From a virus, in IMG/VR virus record IMGVR_UViG_3300049830_000163, positions 1 to 46,912 of that record: DNA of 46,912 nt; one strand, given 5' to 3'. A model generated the notes under the pieces. It was not told the origin of the DNA and searched no databases. It was given only the letters and a program-made list of their open reading frames with translations. Position numbers and translations under genes: made by a program. Each line of letters starts with the position of its first letter. The stretch's first letter is position 1. This document shows positions 34,474-42,065 of this stretch, one piece after another.

Positions 34474-35767
34474 CAAACGCCCTCCGGGCCGCGTCCGCGA
34501 AGTCGGAGTTTATCTCCAGGCCAATAAGGTTAGTGCAAGCCAAACTGCGAGCAGCCCGCAAAGCACTACCAGACCCACAAGTAGGATCAAGGAGTCGCGT
34601 GTTCTCATCGACAAACATCCTCATGAAGTGGCGGAGCATGACGGGGTTTTTCTCACTCATGTGCTCGCCAGTTCGGACGGTAGGCGCCGCGAAAGTGTTA
34701 GCGACAGATGAAATGATCTTACGATCTCCGTGGGAGCAGAGGAAGGCGACTTCGTATACGCGGCGAGGCCCTCGAGTCGGGTCTGGTAGCGTTCCGACAT
34801 TGTCGCTCTTGAACCATATAAGAGGGTAAGGGTCCACCCAAAAATGCTCAGAGAGCGCCGCGAGGGTTTCGGTATAGTAACGCATACTGAACCAGAATAG
34901 AATATGTCCGCTGCTGCCAAGGAGCTTCTCTCGATGCTCGATGAGAGCGCGGACGAGAGACCAGTAAAGTTCAGGGGTGTCCTCGTATCCTCCGAAGGCA
35001 TCGGAAGCTCCCTGGTTGAATTTGTTCGCGTTAATTCCGTAGGGGAAATCACAGTGGATGAAGTTAAAGGGTTGGCCAGAATAGGTTTCGACCCACTCGA
35101 GGAAGCTGGCTGTGATGATTGGGGAGGGTGGCTTTTCTGCCACCACTGAAGCCACGCCAGTGTGTCCATCGAAGGCGGTTCCATTGCCACTGGCAGGCTC
35201 CTTTGGGAACGAGACTTTGATCTGTGAAAGCTGATCCTGTTTCGCGCGCTCGGTCTGGCGCTGAACGATGCCGCGGGCGACGGAGAACTCTTTAACTTCC
35301 GCAAGTCGAGGGTTGCCCGCGCGGAGTTCTTTAGCGACAGCGATCTGCGCTTGCGCGTGACCACGGGATATGCCGGCTGAGTCGCCCGTTTCTTCGTAGG
35401 TGGTCTTGGGGTTCTCTTCGAGGTTGAGTTCGTGAAGGCGAAGCATGGCGAGGCAGCGGTCCTGCCAAGTCATGTCCTGGCGCTTGACGTTCTCCTCAAG
35501 CTCTATTTTGTATAGTTCCCGCTCGGGCAGGTCTTCGGCGAATGAAACTGGGATTGAAGTCCAACCGAGGAACTGACACGCTTTGAGACGGCGCTCACCA
35601 GCGATTAGTTTTCCATCTCGGCGGATGACAACGGGGTGGATGAGGCCGAGGCGCGAGATAGACTCGGCAAGTTCGGTGATGGACTCTTCGGAGATCTCGC
35701 GGCGCATTCGGGCTGCGCGATCGACCCAGATGGAACTGATGTTGGCTGAACTACCTGACGTTATCAT
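34457..35767 (-). CDS. ParB-like domain fused to DNA methyltransferase
   Basis: This 436-aa protein has an N-terminal ParB/Srx-like nuclease domain (residues about 25-100, 'LGLIHPVVIRRDGKLIAGERRLKA', with GERR at 57-60) and a helical HTH-like part. The C-terminal adenine/N4-cytosine methyltransferase has catalytic motif IV as DFPY (240-243) and the AdoMet-binding motif I as DPTCGSG (394-400). The order IV then I is that of the beta-type permuted class. It could protect phage DNA from host restriction or mark it for replication. It sits in the replication block and overlaps the UDG gene by 17 nt. Confidence 0.86.
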   Translation of the reverse strand: MITSGSSANISSIWVDRAARMRREISEESITELAESISRLGLIHPVVIRRDGKLIAGERRLKACQFLGWTSIPVSFAEDLPERELYKIELEENVKRQDMTWQDRCLAMLRLHELNLEENPKTTYEETGDSAGISRGHAQAQIAVAKELRAGNPRLAEVKEFSVARGIVQRQTERAKQDQLSQIKVSFPKEPASGNGTAFDGHTGVASVVAEKPPSPIITASFLEWVETYSGQPFNFIHCDFPYGINANKFNQGASDAFGGYEDTPELYWSLVRALIEHREKLLGSSGHILFWFSMRYYTETLAALSEHFWVDPYPLIWFKSDNVGTLPDPTRGPRRVYEVAFLCSHGDRKIISSVANTFAAPTVRTGEHMSEKNPVMLRHFMRMFVDENTRLLDPTCGSGSALRAARSLACTNLIGLEINSDFADAARRAFDAEPI

Positions 35768-35835
35768 GGGCGCCCCTCGGGAGAATGAAGCGGTAGCCCG
35801 CCAGCCCGACCACTGTACGACGCAGGTCGCGCGCC

Positions 35836-35851
35836 TTCGCTCGTCAGCGAA
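35836..35851 (-). other. Small hairpin after the 151-aa gene
   Basis: A perfect TTCGCT/AGCGAA stem with a 4-base loop begins two bases after the stop of the 151-aa gene, in the 86-base gap before the ParB-methyltransferase gene. It has no T-tract. It may be an mRNA-stabilising or processing structure. Confidence 0.4.
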
Positions 35852-35853
35852 TA

Positions 35854-36309
35854 CTACGCCTTCGCGACGGACTTGATCTCAGTCGCGATTTCCGGCTGGC
35901 CGTCACGGACGAACGGGCGGTGGCCCAACTCGAACACGACCTGCTTGCCTGGGGACTCGGAGGCAATTTGGCTGAACGTGGCGCCCTTGCCGGCCTCGAT
36001 GCCAAGCACTTCAGTCAGGAAGAGCTTAGCGTTGTAGAGGCCCTCGGGCGTATCGATCCAGTAGTCTCGGCGGAACGGTGGCCAGGTGGCGAGTTCACCA
36101 TGCTCGGCGAGGTTGTCCTGGTCCACATCTTCCTGCGCCGCGATGGGCTTAATCATGAAACGCAGAATGGACCGATCGCCGTCCTTCGTTCCCTGGACGA
36201 CCTGCTGAGGGAGACCGGCGACGACACCGAGGTAATGGCCAGTCGGCCGGGGTTTCGGCTTTTCAATGTCGTCGACTGCTTGGTTCAGGATATCTTCAAA
36301 AGAAGCCAT
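35854..36309 (-). CDS. Hypothetical replication/recombination-module protein
   Basis: This 151-aa protein has AAGGAAAACC before its ATG. It starts with a helix ('ASFEDILNQAVDDIEKP') and then a beta-rich core ('PTGHYLGVVAGLPQQV', 'RSILRFMIKPIAA'). It resembles in style the small DUF669-like proteins that accompany Sak4-type ATPases and bind single-stranded DNA. A single-strand-binding role is an inference from context (ATPase upstream, nuclease further upstream). Confidence 0.7.
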   Translation of the reverse strand: MASFEDILNQAVDDIEKPKPRPTGHYLGVVAGLPQQVVQGTKDGDRSILRFMIKPIAAQEDVDQDNLAEHGELATWPPFRRDYWIDTPEGLYNAKLFLTEVLGIEAGKGATFSQIASESPGKQVVFELGHRPFVRDGQPEIATEIKSVAKA

Positions 36310-36335
36310 TGGTTTTCCTTAGGTTGCAACACAAG

Positions 36336-37160
36336 TTATTCGCGGACGGCTTTGAAGAAGTCTGCGAGCCCCGTTTCGAGGGGCAGTCGATCAACTTCCT
36401 TACGGAAGGAGATGGGGTTTTTCAGATCAACAATCCCTGTGGAGTTGGTCCGAATAATACGGTTGCCTGCATTGCCGGTGGACTCGACCATCAGCACGCA
36501 GTTGAAGTAGGCGGCGATCTGATCATTCAGAGCGGAGCCGATAGAGCGGGGGAAGCCCTTGGTGATCTCGAACTGGTTCTTGTCGTAGTTGATATGGGCG
36601 AGGACAAGCACGTTGGTCTGGAAGGAGGCGGAACAGAGGAGCTGGATGAGTTGCATCAGCATCTGCTGGGCCGCGAAGTAGTAGGACTGAGGCTCTTTTG
36701 CGCCGGGGTTCATGGCCTGGACGTAGCGGAACGCGGCCGCGGCTGCAGTGGTGAGGGTGTCGATGACGAGGACGGTGTCCTGGCCCCAATCCTGCGGCTT
36801 GCCGAGGTCCTCCTCGCCCTCCTTCCAGTGGTTGAGCTGCTTCATCGCGCGCGCGAAGGCGTTGGGCGTGCCATCTACGAAGGGCATGACCTTCATCGCG
36901 TTCCCGATCATCATCATCGGCGTGTCCAGGCCTTTCATCTTGTCGGTGAAAGTCTGGAACCGCACGTTGTCGATCTTATCGGGGCACTGGAGGTTGATGT
37001 AGCTGCGAAGAGGGTGCAGCAAATTGTCGAAGTCGTAGACGCGAAGTTTGTAGCCTGCGGCAACGAGGGAGGTTAGCCCGCCCGTCTTACCGCTGCCTGC
37101 GTCACCGAGGAGAAGACCCTTGACGAAGCGAGTTGAGTCGTGTTGGGTGAGGGCGGGCAT
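36336..37160 (-). CDS. RecA-like ATPase (Sak4/AAA_24 type)
   Basis: This 274-aa protein has Walker A GDAGSGKT at 19-26 and Walker B LVIDTL at 131-136, followed by 'LVLAHINYDKNQ' in the sensor position. This is the compact RecA-core plan of phage Sak4-type recombinases. It lies between a Cas4-like nuclease and a possible single-strand-binding protein, consistent with phage recombination or recombination-dependent replication. Its ATG overlaps the stop of the upstream 84-aa gene. Confidence 0.85.
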   Translation of the reverse strand: MPALTQHDSTRFVKGLLLGDAGSGKTGGLTSLVAAGYKLRVYDFDNLLHPLRSYINLQCPDKIDNVRFQTFTDKMKGLDTPMMMIGNAMKVMPFVDGTPNAFARAMKQLNHWKEGEEDLGKPQDWGQDTVLVIDTLTTAAAAAFRYVQAMNPGAKEPQSYYFAAQQMLMQLIQLLCSASFQTNVLVLAHINYDKNQFEITKGFPRSIGSALNDQIAAYFNCVLMVESTGNAGNRIIRTNSTGIVDLKNPISFRKEVDRLPLETGLADFFKAVRE

Positions 37161-37414
37161 CAGCTCGGCTTTCCTGGGATGAGAAGCTTCGGGGCGAGAG
37201 AGGGCTCCCGCTCGGAGACTTGAACGAGGGATAGAACGGCGAGGACGTTATGGCCGTTGAGGACGAAAGGGAAAGCTCCGCCGGGAAGCTTCATCTCCAC
37301 ACCGTAAGGTCCGGTGAGGATGATGGTTTGTGCGGTTCCCTGCGCGTCGGTGATAACGCGGGCGTTGCACATGAACTCGACGGAATTTGATTGGATGGAG
37401 ACTTCAGTTGTCAT
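37160..37414 (-). CDS. Hypothetical small protein between nuclease and ATPase
   Basis: This 84-aa, beta-rich protein ('SVEFMCNARVITDAQGTAQT', 'YGVEMKLPGGAFPFVLNGHN') starts at ATG 37414 within an ATGA overlap with the nuclease gene. Longer frames upstream overlap that gene and are not real. Its place inside a recombination cassette suggests a partner of the nuclease or ATPase. No family was recognised. Confidence 0.72.
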   Translation of the reverse strand: MTTEVSIQSNSVEFMCNARVITDAQGTAQTIILTGPYGVEMKLPGGAFPFVLNGHNVLAVLSLVQVSEREPSLAPKLLIPGKPS

Positions 37415-38325
37415 CGCGGCACCAGGGGATTCCAGAAGCGCTTCTCGAAGTAGGTCTCGAGGAAGCGTTCCCGCATCTCGGGGTCTTTCTTGCAGATGTC
37501 CTTGAAGACGCAGCCGCCGTAGTTGCCGCAGGACTTCAGGTTCATCGGCCACTGGTTAGCGTCAGCGTAACGCTCGACGTTGCGAAGGTGGAGTTCGGTA
37601 TTGACGAGCCACTCTTCTAGCTGCCCTTTGCTTCGCATGGTGAAGCCGCGGCCAAAAGTGGTCTGGCCGACTAGGATCGAGGCCGCGTCGATGATGACGC
37701 CCGCGAGGGGGAGATTGTAGACGACCTGGCCCGCGAGGGTGTATTGGGACATCTGGTTGTCGAGGTCGTATTGAGAGAAGTAGAAGGCGCCGAGGCCCCC
37801 GCCGGTGGTCTTCTGATCCATGACGAAGAGGTCGCCGGCGTAGTCTACAACGCGGTCGAGGTGGCCGCAGAGGAGGTACTCGGTTCCAAAGGGAGAGGCG
37901 ATACCGGACTCGAACTTGAATGAAAGCTCTGTCGCCGGGCGCCCATTGGCGAGGTGGATGATCTGGGCCGGGTCGTCTTTGTATTCCTCGAAGTACCAGA
38001 TGACGGTGCGGAGGAGGGTATCGCGGTTCTTTTTCGGGGAGTTATCGGGGTTCCACCCGTAGGACTCGCGAAGGACGTGATCCACCGCTACATCGAGAGC
38101 ATCTTCATGGTCTCCGCCTTGGGCGCGGGCGTGGAAATAGGCCTCCATGCTGGACGCGAAGATGGAGCCGAACTTGAGGTGGACAGACTCCTCGGTTTTG
38201 CGCCAACCTTGGATGATGGTGAGCTGGTACTTCCGTGGGCACTCCATAAGAAGGCCGAGGGACGTGGAGTCCCAGGCGGTCTGAAGCTGCGTGTCAGGGA
38301 AATAGAGGGAGGGAGCTTCGCTCAT
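37411..38325 (-). CDS. Cas4/AddB-like PD-(D/E)XK exonuclease with Fe-S cysteines
   Basis: This 304-aa protein has the RecB-family nuclease motifs GHLDRV (D157), MDQKTT (D170-Q-K172) and a QMSQY motif (191-195). A cysteine at C29 (LMECPRKYQ) together with C266, C272 and C278 near the C-terminus forms the four-cysteine pattern of 4Fe-4S Cas4/AddB-type nucleases. It probably resects DNA ends to feed the Sak4-like ATPase two genes on. Start and stop both overlap neighbours by four bases. Confidence 0.86.
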   Translation of the reverse strand: MSEAPSLYFPDTQLQTAWDSTSLGLLMECPRKYQLTIIQGWRKTEESVHLKFGSIFASSMEAYFHARAQGGDHEDALDVAVDHVLRESYGWNPDNSPKKNRDTLLRTVIWYFEEYKDDPAQIIHLANGRPATELSFKFESGIASPFGTEYLLCGHLDRVVDYAGDLFVMDQKTTGGGLGAFYFSQYDLDNQMSQYTLAGQVVYNLPLAGVIIDAASILVGQTTFGRGFTMRSKGQLEEWLVNTELHLRNVERYADANQWPMNLKSCGNYGGCVFKDICKKDPEMRERFLETYFEKRFWNPLVPR

Positions 38326-38531
38326 AGCTTCAGTTCCCCGAGGTCGAGCGAGAGGCCAGAAGCTGCGGCCTTCGCAGTCTTGGGAGCTTTGGCGCTGGCG
38401 CCCGTTGCGAAGAACATATGGCGGCGCGAACGGTAGTACTCGATTATTGGCGCGCGCATCTCTCGAGTAAGGGAAAGCGGGTCAGCCTCCATCAACTCGG
38501 CCAAAGTGTTGTCTAGGGGTTCACTCATCAC
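38322..38531 (-). CDS. Small protein with LDLGELKL C-terminal tail
   Basis: This 69-aa protein (ATG 38531; ATG 38528 also fits) has a helical N-terminal half ('LTREMRAPIIEYYRSRRHMF'), an Ala/Lys linker, and the terminal peptide SLDLGELKL. Near-identical tails end the 40011 and 45012 genes. The layout of small domain, flexible linker and conserved terminal peptide suggests a docking motif for a shared partner. It is ATGA-coupled to the nuclease gene. Function is unknown. Confidence 0.72.
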   Translation of the reverse strand: MMSEPLDNTLAELMEADPLSLTREMRAPIIEYYRSRRHMFFATGASAKAPKTAKAAASGLSLDLGELKL

Positions 38532-38736
38532 CCAGCTCCAATTCTAAATGTTTGACTAATCCAGTTTCTTCCGAGGTACGCTTGTTACGCAGGGCGTGTA
38601 CGTGGGCGCGGACGAGGGCTCGAATGGCTGGCCCCGCGCCCGCGAGGGAGTAGACTTCTTTGATGTACTCATAATCCTCTCGGTGAAGATTGAGTTTTAC
38701 GCGAACGGGGTCGAGCAAGATGCGCTTGCGGCCCAT
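38521..38736 (-). CDS. Ribbon-helix-helix-like DNA-binding protein
   Basis: This 71-aa protein has a short strand ('RVKLNLHREDYEYIKEV') followed by two helices ('AGPAIRALVRAHVHALRN'), as in CopG/Arc-type ribbon-helix-helix regulators. It ends LELELGDE, partly like the tail motif of its neighbour. It is a candidate early-gene regulator; possible operators include the direct repeats at 46370-46395. Assignment is by pattern and moderate. Confidence 0.6.
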   Translation of the reverse strand: MGRKRILLDPVRVKLNLHREDYEYIKEVYSLAGAGPAIRALVRAHVHALRNKRTSEETGLVKHLELELGDE

Positions 38737-38954
38737 TAAACTGCCTCACGTTTGACGAGCCAAATCTCATCGGACTCGGTTGGGGGGAAGACGATAGAAA
38801 TCTTAGCGAGGTCTGGGTTCAGTTCCTCGCTGCGGGATTTGTAGAGTTGTTGTTGGAATTGCTCGCGCGTGCAGCCGGAGACGCGGAGGCGAATGCCGCG
38901 TTCGGAGCGCAAGGCGGAGTACCAGTACTCAAGAAGAGTTGGTGATGTGGGCAA
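38736..38954 (-). CDS. Hypothetical small early protein
   Basis: This 72-aa protein begins at a TTG (38954) with GGAG 10 nt upstream, directly after two hairpins. Content is mixed helix and strand ('CTREQFQQQLYKSRSEEL', 'LAKISIVFPPTESDEIWLV'). No family was recognised. Its stop overlaps the next start by one base. The hairpins upstream suggest that it opens the transcript or survives readthrough from the 190-aa gene. Confidence 0.6.
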   Translation of the reverse strand: MPTSPTLLEYWYSALRSERGIRLRVSGCTREQFQQQLYKSRSEELNPDLAKISIVFPPTESDEIWLVKREAV

Positions 38955-38970
38955 GAGCGGGAAGCTCCGA

Positions 38971-39009
38971 GTTGGGGGACGTTCAACGGGTTACTGAACG
39001 TCCCCCAAC
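38971..39009 (-). terminator. Perfect 15-bp hairpin, second of a tandem pair
   Basis: The stem GTTGGGGGACGTTCA (38971-38985) pairs without mismatch with 38995-39009 across a 9-base loop. On the minus strand it follows the 190-aa gene and a first hairpin. No T-tract lies behind it, so it may limit readthrough or protect the 3' end of the upstream mRNA instead of stopping polymerase completely. Confidence 0.6.
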
Positions 39010-39011
39010 TT

Positions 39012-39042
39012 GGAGCGGAGCCGTGGGGAGTGGCTCCGCTCC
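39012..39042 (-). terminator. Perfect 11-bp hairpin directly after the 190-aa gene
   Basis: GGAGCGGAGCC (39012-39022) pairs perfectly with GGCTCCGCTCC (39032-39042) across a 9-base loop. It lies nine bases beyond the stop codon and two bases before the second hairpin. Confidence 0.6.
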
Positions 39043-39050
39043 GAAAGGCG

Positions 39051-39623
39051 TTAGGCGGGCTCGGCAGCCTTCGCCTTCTTCGCCTTGGGCGCCTCGGCCG
39101 GCGCTTCGCCTTCACCGACTTGCAGGGAGTCAATCTGCAGTCCGGAGAGACCTTGGGAAGCCTCGACGCGCTGGCGGGCCAGGGCCATGACGGCCTCGGA
39201 CGCGGCGTTGCCCAGGGCGAGCAGGCGCTTGGCCTCGCCGGAGATCTGGGCGGTCGTGTAGTCCTTCAGTTTCTTGCCGCCGCGCTGGATGGCGATGCGG
39301 ACTTGCTCCTTCATGATGGACATGGCCTCGGAAGCGACCGGGTCCGAAGAGCGAGCGCCGGCGGTGCGGACACCGAACTCGTACTCGGCGGCGTAGTCAT
39401 CGAACTGCGACTGCAGCATGTCTGCGTCGAATGTGCCTGCCTCGTCCGCTTCCTTCACGCGCTTGGCGAAGTTGTTGCGGAGGTTTTCGGCGAAGGTTTG
39501 GTTCAGCGAGGAAGCTTCGTTCGCGGTGAGGACGTGGCCCTCGGTGTACGGGGCAGGGACGGTGAAGGTTTTGCCGGCGATGGTGATCTCGCTGCGCGTG
39601 GTCTCGGGGGTGATGTCGGGCAC
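39051..39623 (-). CDS. Insulated early phage protein (190 aa)
   Basis: This protein begins at GTG 39623 with a perfect AGGAGG five bases upstream and a strong promoter at 39672-39700. It is followed by two hairpins, which marks it as a separately and strongly expressed gene. The sequence has 'GKTFTVPAPYTEGHVLTANEASSLNQTFAENLRNNFAKR' (strand then helix), a helical core and an Ala/Lys/Glu/Pro-rich tail (KAKKAKAAEPA). Similar proteins occur in other GC-rich phages as hypotheticals. A DNA-binding or host-takeover role is possible but not shown. Confidence 0.78.
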   Translation of the reverse strand: MPDITPETTRSEITIAGKTFTVPAPYTEGHVLTANEASSLNQTFAENLRNNFAKRVKEADEAGTFDADMLQSQFDDYAAEYEFGVRTAGARSSDPVASEAMSIMKEQVRIAIQRGGKKLKDYTTAQISGEAKRLLALGNAASEAVMALARQRVEASQGLSGLQIDSLQVGEGEAPAEAPKAKKAKAAEPA

Positions 39624-39671
39624 AAGGGCCTCCTGGGGGTTGCGGACGCGCCCGGTGCGGGCGACGGGTTG

Positions 39672-39700
39672 ACGATATGGGAGGAAGGTGAGGTTGTCAA
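39672..39700 (-). promoter_or_regulatory. Strong sigma70-like promoter for the 190-aa gene
   Basis: On the minus strand a perfect TTGACA (39695-39700), a 17-base spacer and TATCGT (39672-39677, four of six consensus bases) lie about 50 bases before the GTG. It is the best promoter in the window. Confidence 0.72.
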
Positions 39701-39718
39701 GTGGGGAATTGAGGTATC

Positions 39719-39753
39719 GGGGGGCCGGGTATTACGATGATACGAGGCCCCCC
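39719..39753. repeat. GGGGGGCC hairpin of the control-region family
   Basis: GGGGGGCC (39719-39726) pairs with GGCCCCCC (39746-39753). Inside it GTAT (39729-39732) pairs with ATAC (39740-39743) around a 7-base loop. Its form and flanking bases resemble elements at 787-820 and 664-702. It lies seven bases beyond the stop of the 84-aa gene and just upstream of the 190-aa promoter. It may be a terminator or a protein-binding site. Confidence 0.65.
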
Positions 39754-39759
39754 AATCGA

Positions 39760-40014
39760 CTAGAACGGCATTTCATCTTCCCGCGCCGCATCGGAGAGGG
39801 GGAGAGAGGAAAGATCTTCCTCGACGGGGGCGTGGGATAATTGTTTAATGGCGTGCTGGGCGAAGGCAAGAAGGTCTTGCGCGGACTCGAGGTCCCAGAT
39901 GGAGATGGTAACGCCGGCGACCGCGCCCATGACGAAATTGTCGTGACTGCGTGTCTCGTAAATGTAGATTTTATCCGGGGCTTTCAGGCCGCAGGATATG
40001 CTGGAGTAGCTCAT
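39760..40014 (-). CDS. Small protein with SSB-like acidic C-terminal tip
   Basis: This 84-aa protein has a beta-rich N-terminal part ('KIYIYETRSHDNFVMGAVAG'), a helix ('ESAQDLLAFAQHAIKQLS'), an acidic linker and the terminus AREDEMPF. This closely mimics the DDDIPF tip with which bacterial SSB recruits repair and replication enzymes. It could recruit or distract SSB-interacting host proteins. Its ATG overlaps the previous stop in CTATGA. It is not long enough to be a full SSB with an OB fold. Confidence 0.72.
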   Translation of the reverse strand: MSYSSISCGLKAPDKIYIYETRSHDNFVMGAVAGVTISIWDLESAQDLLAFAQHAIKQLSHAPVEEDLSSLPLSDAAREDEMPF

Positions 40015-40295
40015 AGTGAAAGTTCTCCTAAATCAAGGTTCAGCGTGGGAATGTAGGTCTCCGGAGTATCCCGCTCTTTTATCCGGAGTCTAAGATCGCG
40101 CAAGGCATGCTGGCAGGCGGCGGAGATCGTACCCGCGCAGCCCGCACCGTAGAGGAGTCGCGGGCGCTTGCCGCGAACCCATTCCTGGAGCGTCACCCCC
40201 CAGACGCGGAATTCATCTTGGTTCATGTGAGAGATGCGGACGCCCTGGTCGATGAGCCAGGCATCTAACTCTGCGAAGGTCCAGTCTTGCGTCAT
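40011..40295 (-). CDS. Small protein with LDLGELSL C-terminal tail
   Basis: This 94-aa protein starts 'MTQDWTFAELDAWLIDQGVRIS', has a small mixed domain with 'YGAGCAGTISAACQHALRDLRLR', then a short linker ('KERDTPETYIPT') and the terminal NLDLGELSL. The tail matches the 38322 and 45012 proteins although the domains do not. GGAG within the tail codons serves as ribosome site for the next gene. Function is unknown. Confidence 0.73.
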   Translation of the reverse strand: MTQDWTFAELDAWLIDQGVRISHMNQDEFRVWGVTLQEWVRGKRPRLLYGAGCAGTISAACQHALRDLRLRIKERDTPETYIPTLNLDLGELSL

Positions 40296-40582
40296 AGTTC
40301 AACAACCGTGAGAGGGGACTGCCGAAGGATGCGCACGCCGGGGCCGTCGGCCCGGATATCCAGTGTATCCCAGGAGGAAGTTCCTCGGCGCGGGTCTTCG
40401 ATCTCGTAGATCTCCAAGGAGGCCTTGCGGTCTAGCGTCCGTAAGGTGTTGAAGCGCTGCGCGAGGTAGATGGCTTTGCCCGAGGTAGCGGTTCGGATGA
40501 GAAGTCCATTCTCAGACTCGAGGGCTTGGTCGAGATACTTACGGATGTCTTCGTAAGCCTCGAGGTTCTTAGGCATCGGCAC
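40292..40582 (-). CDS. Hypothetical early protein
   Basis: This protein of 96 aa (GTG 40582; ATG 40576 is an alternative) begins inside the end of the helicase gene. A helix ('YEDIRKYLDQALESENGLLI') is followed by strands ('KASLEIYEIEDPRRG', 'GVRILRQSPLTVVEL'). No family was recognised. The coupling to the helicase gene suggests shared early expression. Confidence 0.68.
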   Translation of the reverse strand: MPMPKNLEAYEDIRKYLDQALESENGLLIRTATSGKAIYLAQRFNTLRTLDRKASLEIYEIEDPRRGTSSWDTLDIRADGPGVRILRQSPLTVVEL

Positions 40583-42065
40583 GGAAGGCCTCGCTTTCTA
40601 CAAGGTAAAGGGTGTCCTGGGCGCGGGTTTCGATGACGTAACGGACGTTGTACTCTTGCTCCAGCTTCGTCGGGTCGCCCGTTGTAGCCGCGCGGAGGGC
40701 GTATTTGCTGGGGATGAGTTGTGGGTCCAGGTGGAAGACGACGGGGAACTCGAGTCCTTTAGCCTTGTGTCCCGTCATGAGTTTGACGGAGCCCGTGGCC
40801 TCGAAGAGGTGGGTTGCGAAAGCGATGGAGGCGCCGAGGGTCGTGCCCGCGTCAGCGAAGACGCGGAGGCAGTCGGCTTTGTCGTGTATCGGCGTATGGC
40901 GGGCCTCGCGGGCTTTGCTGAGTTCCTTATTCTCCCATTCGGAAATGCAGGATAGGACGGAGACGTGTGGGAGGTCGTCTTTGCCGAACTTGCGGAGAAT
41001 TGTAATTAGGCTTTTCCCAATATCTCCTTTAGAGATTTCAACTCCTCTTCCCGCACGAATGAGCCGGAGAGCAATCGAAAAAAGAGGCGCGTTACTGCGG
41101 CAGATAATGGCGGCATCCGCCGGGATGACCGATACTCCCCATTCTTCCAGTGCTTCAACCTTACCTGGTCTGGCCCAATCTGGATATGCCATGTGTGGCG
41201 CACGCCAGCGTGCTCGCTCGACAACCGATATAGGACATCTGAAGCTAACATTGAGTGGGTACTCCTTCATTGAGAATTCCTCCTTGAGGAGGGACATTGA
41301 GGATGAGTGTGCTCCGCGGAAACCGTAGATGGCTTGGAAGGGATCGCCTACGACGACGAGGCGCCCGCCGTACATGCGGCGGATCATCTCGTGATTCATG
41401 GGGGAGAGGTCTTGAGCTTCGTCGACTAGGATGATGGGGAAGGTTGGGAACGGGGCGGAGAAGCAGACGGACATATAGATCTGGTCATCGAAGTCGATGA
41501 CGCCCTCGAAGGCGGACGTGATGGAGATGGAGAGGATTTCGTCAAGGAGTTCAGCGAATTCGGGTGTGGGCTCGACATCGAGGTCGGCCGCGATGGCGTC
41601 GAGGAAGGGCTCGCGCTCGGTGAGGGTGGAACCGAAGGCGCGGCCGTACTGGGGTACGTAGCCGTTTGACTTCGCGAGGCGGGCAGCGCGGAGAAGGGAG
41701 GAGAACATTTCGCCGTAGAGTTTCTTTTGCTCGGGCCGCGCTTTTTCGAGGATGGTAGAAAAGATCGTGTAGAGCTTATCCGCTTTGACGGTGAGGCGCT
41801 TGCCGATTTTCTGGCCCCAGGCCGCGTGACCGAGGGCGTTCATGGTTTTGCAGGTGATGTGGGCGGGCATCCGCTTAGTCATCTCGTCCGCGATCTTTTT
41901 GTTGAAAGCGCAGCAGAGGGTGGGGACGAGGGGAAGCTTCTGGGCGAAGAGGGTGAGAGTGGAGGTTTTGGCGGCGCCGGCGAGGGCGGACCAGATGGAG
42001 TTCTCTGGGATTCTGGCGGAGGCGATGATGGCGTTCTGCTCAGGGGTTAGAATGAATTCGGGCAT
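40569..42065 (-). CDS. SF1 (UvrD/Rep-like) DNA helicase
   Basis: This 498-aa protein has helicase motif I GAAKTS (30-35), motif II LVDEAQD (213-219), motif III GDPFQAIYGFRG (240-251), motif V TGHKAKGLEF (about 428-437) and motif VI 'YVIETRAQDTLYLV' (about 475-488). It is compact, with short inserted 1B/2B domains, as is usual for phage SF1A helicases. No replicative DnaB-type helicase was found, so it may serve replication as well as recombination. It overlaps both neighbours. Confidence 0.9.
   Translation of the reverse strand: MPEFILTPEQNAIIASARIPENSIWSALAGAAKTSTLTLFAQKLPLVPTLCCAFNKKIADEMTKRMPAHITCKTMNALGHAAWGQKIGKRLTVKADKLYTIFSTILEKARPEQKKLYGEMFSSLLRAARLAKSNGYVPQYGRAFGSTLTEREPFLDAIAADLDVEPTPEFAELLDEILSISITSAFEGVIDFDDQIYMSVCFSAPFPTFPIILVDEAQDLSPMNHEMIRRMYGGRLVVVGDPFQAIYGFRGAHSSSMSLLKEEFSMKEYPLNVSFRCPISVVERARWRAPHMAYPDWARPGKVEALEEWGVSVIPADAAIICRSNAPLFSIALRLIRAGRGVEISKGDIGKSLITILRKFGKDDLPHVSVLSCISEWENKELSKAREARHTPIHDKADCLRVFADAGTTLGASIAFATHLFEATGSVKLMTGHKAKGLEFPVVFHLDPQLIPSKYALRAATTGDPTKLEQEYNVRYVIETRAQDTLYLVESEAFRADA

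Noticed and set aside
37415-37552. N-terminal extension of the 84-aa gene to 130 codons
   Set aside because: The extension lies wholly inside the nuclease gene and lacks a ribosome site; ATG 37414 is in an ATGA overlap.
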